A stretch of 64,000 nt of DNA from Alphaproteobacteria bacterium. Its GTDB lineage: Bacteria > Pseudomonadota > Alphaproteobacteria > Micavibrionales > Micavibrionaceae. Under the pieces are notes generated by a model. The model was not told the origin of the DNA. It saw nothing but the letters and a program-made list of their open reading frames with translations, and ran no database searches. Location of the stretch: positions 124,001-188,000 of the forward strand of contig NZDE01000010.1 of assembly GCA_002690045.1 (NCBI GenBank), written 5' to 3'. A program made the position numbers and the translations under genes. The first letter of the stretch is position 1, and each line of letters starts with the position of its first letter. Positions 60,643-64,000 of this stretch are shown piece after piece.

Positions 60643-62169
60643 ATGATGCGAGACCATGGGGGTTTAGATATTCATTCCGTATTAAACGATTTAGGTATTA
60701 CGGGCGAAGTAAGTGCAGGCGACTTGGTCGTACATTCACCTGCAGATGGCGCAAAAATAGGCGCAGTTAAGACACACAGCGCGACAGATTGCGACAAGAT
60801 TATCGCGCAGTCTGTAAAGGCGTTTAAAGAATGGCGCAATGTGCCTGCGCCGCGCCGCGGTGAATTGGTGCGTATTTTAGGCGAAATTTTACGTGAGAAG
60901 AAAGAGGCGCTTGGCGCTTTGGTGACGCTTGAATGCGGTAAGATTTATCAAGAAGGCCTTGGCGAAGTACAGGAGATGATTGATATCTGTGACTTTGCCG
61001 TGGGTTTGAGCCGTCAGCTTTATGGCTTAACGATCGCATCTGAACGCCCAGGGCACAAAATGCGTGAATATTGGCAGCCTATGGGACCCGTTGGCATCAT
61101 TAGTGCCTTTAATTTCCCTGTGGCCGTTTGGTCATGGAATTCGGCGCTCGCCCTTGTTTGCGGCGATAGTCTTATTTGGAAACCATCTGAAAAGACACCG
61201 CTTACAGCATTGGCCTGTCAGAAACTGTTTGAAGACGCGTGTAAACGTTTCGGTGATGATGCACCGGTGCATTTATCACAATTATTAATTGGTGAAGCGG
61301 ATATCGGCGAACAAATGGTACGTGATACGCGTATGCCGGTTATTAGCGCGACAGGAAGCACGGCAATGGGTCGTAAAGTTGCGCCAATCGTTGCAGAGCG
61401 CTTCGGTCGTTCAATTCTAGAGCTTGGCGGTAATAACGCAATTATCGTTGCGCCAAGTGCAGATTTGGATTTGGCGTTCCAAGGGATCGTCTTTGGCGCA
61501 GTCGGTACATGTGGGCAGCGCTGTACGTCAACGCGCCGCATTTTCGTGCATGATGACGTGTATGATCAACTCGTGCCGCGTATTAAAAAGGCTTATGGCG
61601 GCCTATCCCTTGGTCACCCTATGGCGGCAGAGACACTTGTTGGCCCATTAATTGATAAAGCGTCGTTTGACCTTATGGAGGCTGCGCTTGATAAGGTGCG
61701 CACTAAAGGCGCGAATATTATTGGCGGCGGCCGTGCGCTGGCGGATCAATATCCGGACGCTTATTACGTGAATCCGGCTGTGGTTGAAATGGATGGCGTG
61801 GCTGATAATGTCATGGAAGAAACTTTCGCACCGATTTTATATGTATTCCGCTATAGCGATTTGGATGATGCGATTACTCGTCAGAATGCTGTACCGCAGG
61901 GCCTGTCATCGGCAATCTTTACGCGTGATGTATTAGAGGCCGAATTGTTCACCTGTGAAGCAGGGAGTGACTGCGGTATCGCTAATGTGAATATCGGTAC
62001 AAGCGGCGCTGAAATTGGCGGTGCATTTGGCGGTGAGAAGGAAACTGGCGGCGGGCGAGAGAGTGGATCTGACGCGTGGAAGGGGGATATGCGCCGCATG
62101 ACCAGCACGCTGAATTATTCGAAAGAACTACCACTTGCACAGGGGATAAAATTCTCTGTTGGTGAATGA
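60643..62169 (+). CDS. amaB: ALDH7-type aldehyde dehydrogenase (aminoadipate semialdehyde / piperideine-6-carboxylate)
   Basis: 508 residues, like antiquitin/AmaB. Family-specific features: GPVGIISAFNFPVAVWSWN, the glycine motif SATGSTAMGRKV, catalytic Glu in LELGGNNAI, catalytic Cys in GTCGQRCTSTRR (the GQRCT signature of ALDH7), and EETFAPILYVFRY. It oxidises the lysine/pipecolate-derived semialdehyde to 2-aminoadipate with NAD. ATG 60643 follows AAAGGAGC; an earlier in-frame start lacks a Shine-Dalgarno. It may be co-transcribed with the dehydrogenase 111 bases upstream. Confidence 0.88.
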   Translation: MMRDHGGLDIHSVLNDLGITGEVSAGDLVVHSPADGAKIGAVKTHSATDCDKIIAQSVKAFKEWRNVPAPRRGELVRILGEILREKKEALGALVTLECGKIYQEGLGEVQEMIDICDFAVGLSRQLYGLTIASERPGHKMREYWQPMGPVGIISAFNFPVAVWSWNSALALVCGDSLIWKPSEKTPLTALACQKLFEDACKRFGDDAPVHLSQLLIGEADIGEQMVRDTRMPVISATGSTAMGRKVAPIVAERFGRSILELGGNNAIIVAPSADLDLAFQGIVFGAVGTCGQRCTSTRRIFVHDDVYDQLVPRIKKAYGGLSLGHPMAAETLVGPLIDKASFDLMEAALDKVRTKGANIIGGGRALADQYPDAYYVNPAVVEMDGVADNVMEETFAPILYVFRYSDLDDAITRQNAVPQGLSSAIFTRDVLEAELFTCEAGSDCGIANVNIGTSGAEIGGAFGGEKETGGGRESGSDAWKGDMRRMTSTLNYSKELPLAQGIKFSVGE

Positions 62170-62191
62170 TTTCCGTTCATATTTTGATGTA

Positions 62192-62221
62192 TAAAGGCGC
62201 TTTTGAGCGCCTTTATTTTTG
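62192..62221 (+). terminator. Intrinsic terminator after the ALDH7 gene
   Basis: Perfect 10-bp stem TAAAGGCGCT / AGCGCCTTTA, 4-base loop, TTTTTG tail. Confidence 0.9.
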
Positions 62222-62355
62222 TTTTAAAATAATGGCTTATATGTAAACGAAATAGTTTATTATATTGTGTGTAACTTGATAAAATAACTGGGCGCATAAA
62301 TTTGAATTTTGTATAAATAAACTTGAGTGTTTATCACGATTTTTGTGAGGGAAAT

Positions 62356-62955
62356 ATGAAAATCACAGCAAAGCAAAAAGATATTTTAGATGCCGCTGAA
62401 ACAGAATTTTTGAAGCATGGTCTGCATAATGCTGTGATAGATCAAATCGTTGAAAATGCTAATGTTTCTAAACGTACATTGTATAAATATTACAGAAGTA
62501 AACTGGATCTTTTCCAGGCTGTTTTGATGCAAAAATACCGCGCTGTTGGGCGTGCGGCGACCATCAAATATAACAAGGATCAAGATTTCAAAATACAGCT
62601 TAAAAACTTAATTTTGAGTGAGATTAATACATATCAATCAGTGGCTTACCGTGACGTGGCGCAGATGATTTTGCGGGAATTAATGCTCTCTCAGGACAAA
62701 GCAGAAAAAGTTTTCGCCCAGTTGCCGCCGACAGGCGCGTCAATTGCCGTGTGGCTGGATGCTGCTGTGAGGGATGGGTACATTGCCTGTAGTGATGTAC
62801 AAATGGCGGCAGAAAGCCTAGAGGCACATATAAAAGCTTTTGCGTTTTACCCGCAGGTATTTGGCTTAGCAGCGCTTTCTGAAGCGCGCAGTGCGCAAAT
62901 AGCGGATCATTTGGTTGATGTTATTTGTAAGGCTTATGACTACGCGGGCGCGTAA
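62356..62955 (+). CDS. TetR/AcrR family regulator
   Basis: 199 residues. Helix-turn-helix at about 10-50 (DILDAAETEFLKHGLHNAVI, then ENANVSKRTLYKYYRSKLDL), then a C-terminal AefR/TetR_C_7-like helical domain (VAYRDVAQMILRELMLSQDK). Likely a repressor of a nearby catabolic or efflux gene; the ALDH7 and amino-acid dehydrogenase genes upstream are candidates. GAGGG is 4-5 bases before ATG 62356, and an earlier in-frame start lacks one. Confidence 0.85.
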   Translation: MKITAKQKDILDAAETEFLKHGLHNAVIDQIVENANVSKRTLYKYYRSKLDLFQAVLMQKYRAVGRAATIKYNKDQDFKIQLKNLILSEINTYQSVAYRDVAQMILRELMLSQDKAEKVFAQLPPTGASIAVWLDAAVRDGYIACSDVQMAAESLEAHIKAFAFYPQVFGLAALSEARSAQIADHLVDVICKAYDYAGA

Positions 62956-64000
62956 TTATTGTATGCCCACTGTATAGCTTGCGAGAAGTTTATCTAAATC
63001 CCCGCTCTGCTTATGGCGTGCAATTGATTTATTGATATCATTTAAGATATCTTTTAATTCTTCATCTATAAGAATATTTAATGTGCCGTTACTATGGGGG
63101 AATGCGTGTTTGAGCGTGTAATTGTTGTTGACCTTCAGTTTTTGGAAGCTCAAATGACCAACTATACCGCATGGCACTTCACCAGATTGTATGGCATTTA
63201 GTAAGGATTCCTCGTCCTTATAATCTTTACGTGTTAACAAGCTTTCGTCAAAATATTTATATCCTGCAATTGTGCCTGTTGTTGTTTTGTATAAATCGCG
63301 ATGCTTTCTTATATGTTTGGCGTGTTTGGCTGTGCACACAATGTCGTCTTGTATATTAAAAATAGGGTCTGAGAAAACTGTGCCAGCAAAGGGCTGTTTA
63401 TTGGGCAGCCATGATGGGCTAAATATAATGAAATCAACATAGCCAGAAAGTAAAGAATCTACGCGGTTGATAACATCGATACTGAATTCCTTAGGTTGGA
63501 CGTTTAAATCACTTAAAATAACCTCTAAAGATTTGTGTAGTAGCGTCGCTTGATCCTTTTTTAGACCCATAGTGAAGGGGAAGCGCGCTTTTGATCCAGT
63601 TGTTGAATACTTTAAGAAGAATGTGGTTTGTCCATCTATCCATTCATTATATTTTTTATTAAAAATGTCAGCCTTTGCTTTCTTTGTGAATTCAGGACTG
63701 ATTTTGGTAATGACATCATGATGCTTACCGTTAAGGACATGATGTATTGTATATGTATCTAATGTTTTTTGCTTCAGTTTCTTGGTATTGAGCATGTTAA
63801 TCTTGCGCATATATCGGTGGCTATAATTATCCATGACAAAGCCGTCAATACGTTTCATTTCTAGCATCGCGACAAGCTGTTCATAGCTGCGAATGGGAAT
63901 ATTATGTGGTGTTAATCGCTCCGCTGTATCGCGCGCATGTGCGTCTGATAATAAATAACCAATTGTAAGGTCTTGTCGCTGTGTTGTATTCAAGGCGTCG
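62956..64000 (-). CDS. Periplasmic solute-binding-like protein, 5' end beyond the window
   Basis: At least 345 residues, stop at 62956-62958, directly abutting the TetR stop. The frame is open to the window edge, so the N-terminus and any signal peptide are missing. The visible part looks like the second lobe of one SBP_bac_3-type domain (IPIRSYEQLVAMLEMKRIDG) followed by a second binding domain (FPFTMGLKKDQATLLHKSLE; VDFIIFSPSW; GEVPCGIVGHLSF). It ends with a helix. It might bind amino acids or act as a sensor; no transporter genes are visible. Confidence 0.55.
   Translation of the reverse strand, partial: DALNTTQRQDLTIGYLLSDAHARDTAERLTPHNIPIRSYEQLVAMLEMKRIDGFVMDNYSHRYMRKINMLNTKKLKQKTLDTYTIHHVLNGKHHDVITKISPEFTKKAKADIFNKKYNEWIDGQTTFFLKYSTTGSKARFPFTMGLKKDQATLLHKSLEVILSDLNVQPKEFSIDVINRVDSLLSGYVDFIIFSPSWLPNKQPFAGTVFSDPIFNIQDDIVCTAKHAKHIRKHRDLYKTTTGTIAGYKYFDESLLTRKDYKDEESLLNAIQSGEVPCGIVGHLSFQKLKVNNNYTLKHAFPHSNGTLNILIDEELKDILNDINKSIARHKQSGDLDKLLASYTVGIQ

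Overview
The window is a gene-dense stretch of chromosome from an alphaproteobacterium. Supporting this are an adjacent divK-pleD pair, a PodJ-like polarity protein, an EipB/DUF1849 envelope protein, the long Rickettsia/Thermus-type isocitrate dehydrogenase and two small heat-shock genes, the upstream one with a ROSE-like leader. Base composition is moderately AT-leaning by eye, and AT-rich only between genes. No rRNA, tRNA, CRISPR array, integrase, transposase or insertion sequence was seen. I cannot name the genus; nothing seen excludes a free-living, amino-acid-oxidising heterotroph.

Layout. 1-5.7 kb: edge of a GT4 glycosyltransferase gene, an RNase D-like exonuclease, a two-domain regulator with a degenerate GGDEF half, and a wza/wzc-type polysaccharide export pair. 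5.7-11.1 kb: metE and metF flank an unknown gene plus a nucleoside hydrolase. 11.3-16.4 kb: an EF-hand protein and TetR regulator, a TetR-operator-like promoter driving a short structured transcript, a REC-HPt phosphotransfer protein, a MipA-type outer-membrane protein, and an XRE regulator with an EgtD-like methyltransferase. 16.4-29 kb: a predicted orphan sRNA, a dipeptidyl carboxypeptidase, a TPR/glycosyltransferase-like protein, a dicarboxylate symporter, a second EF-hand protein, a GST, an acyl-CoA dehydrogenase, a lytic transglycosylase-like protein, and a LID-less adenylate kinase with an unusual P-loop. 29-41.8 kb: cell-surface and polarity genes (PodJ-like, autotransporter, transglutaminase-like protease, EipB) and c-di-GMP/phosphorelay genes (GGDEF protein, DivK, PleD), with several very small genes. 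41.8-50.4 kb: two Hsp20 genes, MAPEG, icd, hemH, an isochorismatase-like hydrolase and the kbl-tdh threonine operon. 50.5-62.2 kb: an almost complete phenylalanine/tyrosine-to-fumarate route (phhA, phhB, hppD, hmgA, maiA, fahA), an amino-acid dehydrogenase and an ALDH7-type semialdehyde dehydrogenase. This route is interrupted by a three-gene cluster of unknown function, one member of which is split by an in-frame amber codon. 62.3-64 kb: a TetR regulator and the 3' part of a solute-binding-like gene.

How the genes fit together. The metabolic genes point to amino-acid oxidation: Phe and Tyr to fumarate plus acetoacetate, Thr to glycine plus acetyl-CoA, branched-chain or aromatic amino acids to keto acids, Lys/pipecolate semialdehyde oxidation, then the TCA cycle through Icd. 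The regulatory genes (DivK, PleD, PodJ-like, a second diguanylate cyclase, REC-HPt) suggest an asymmetric cell cycle with c-di-GMP control, next to exopolysaccharide, autotransporter and periplasmic-protease genes that such systems commonly control.

The least explained items are non-coding or very small. They are the TetR-operator/hydrophobic-micropeptide/24-bp-hairpin unit at 12580-12793, the promoter-to-terminator sRNA at 16636-16793, a 34-codon gene at 40353-40457, a ROSE-like thermometer before ibpA, and the amber-interrupted paralogue at 53037-53600. All functional calls are from reading the sequence alone; no searches were run.
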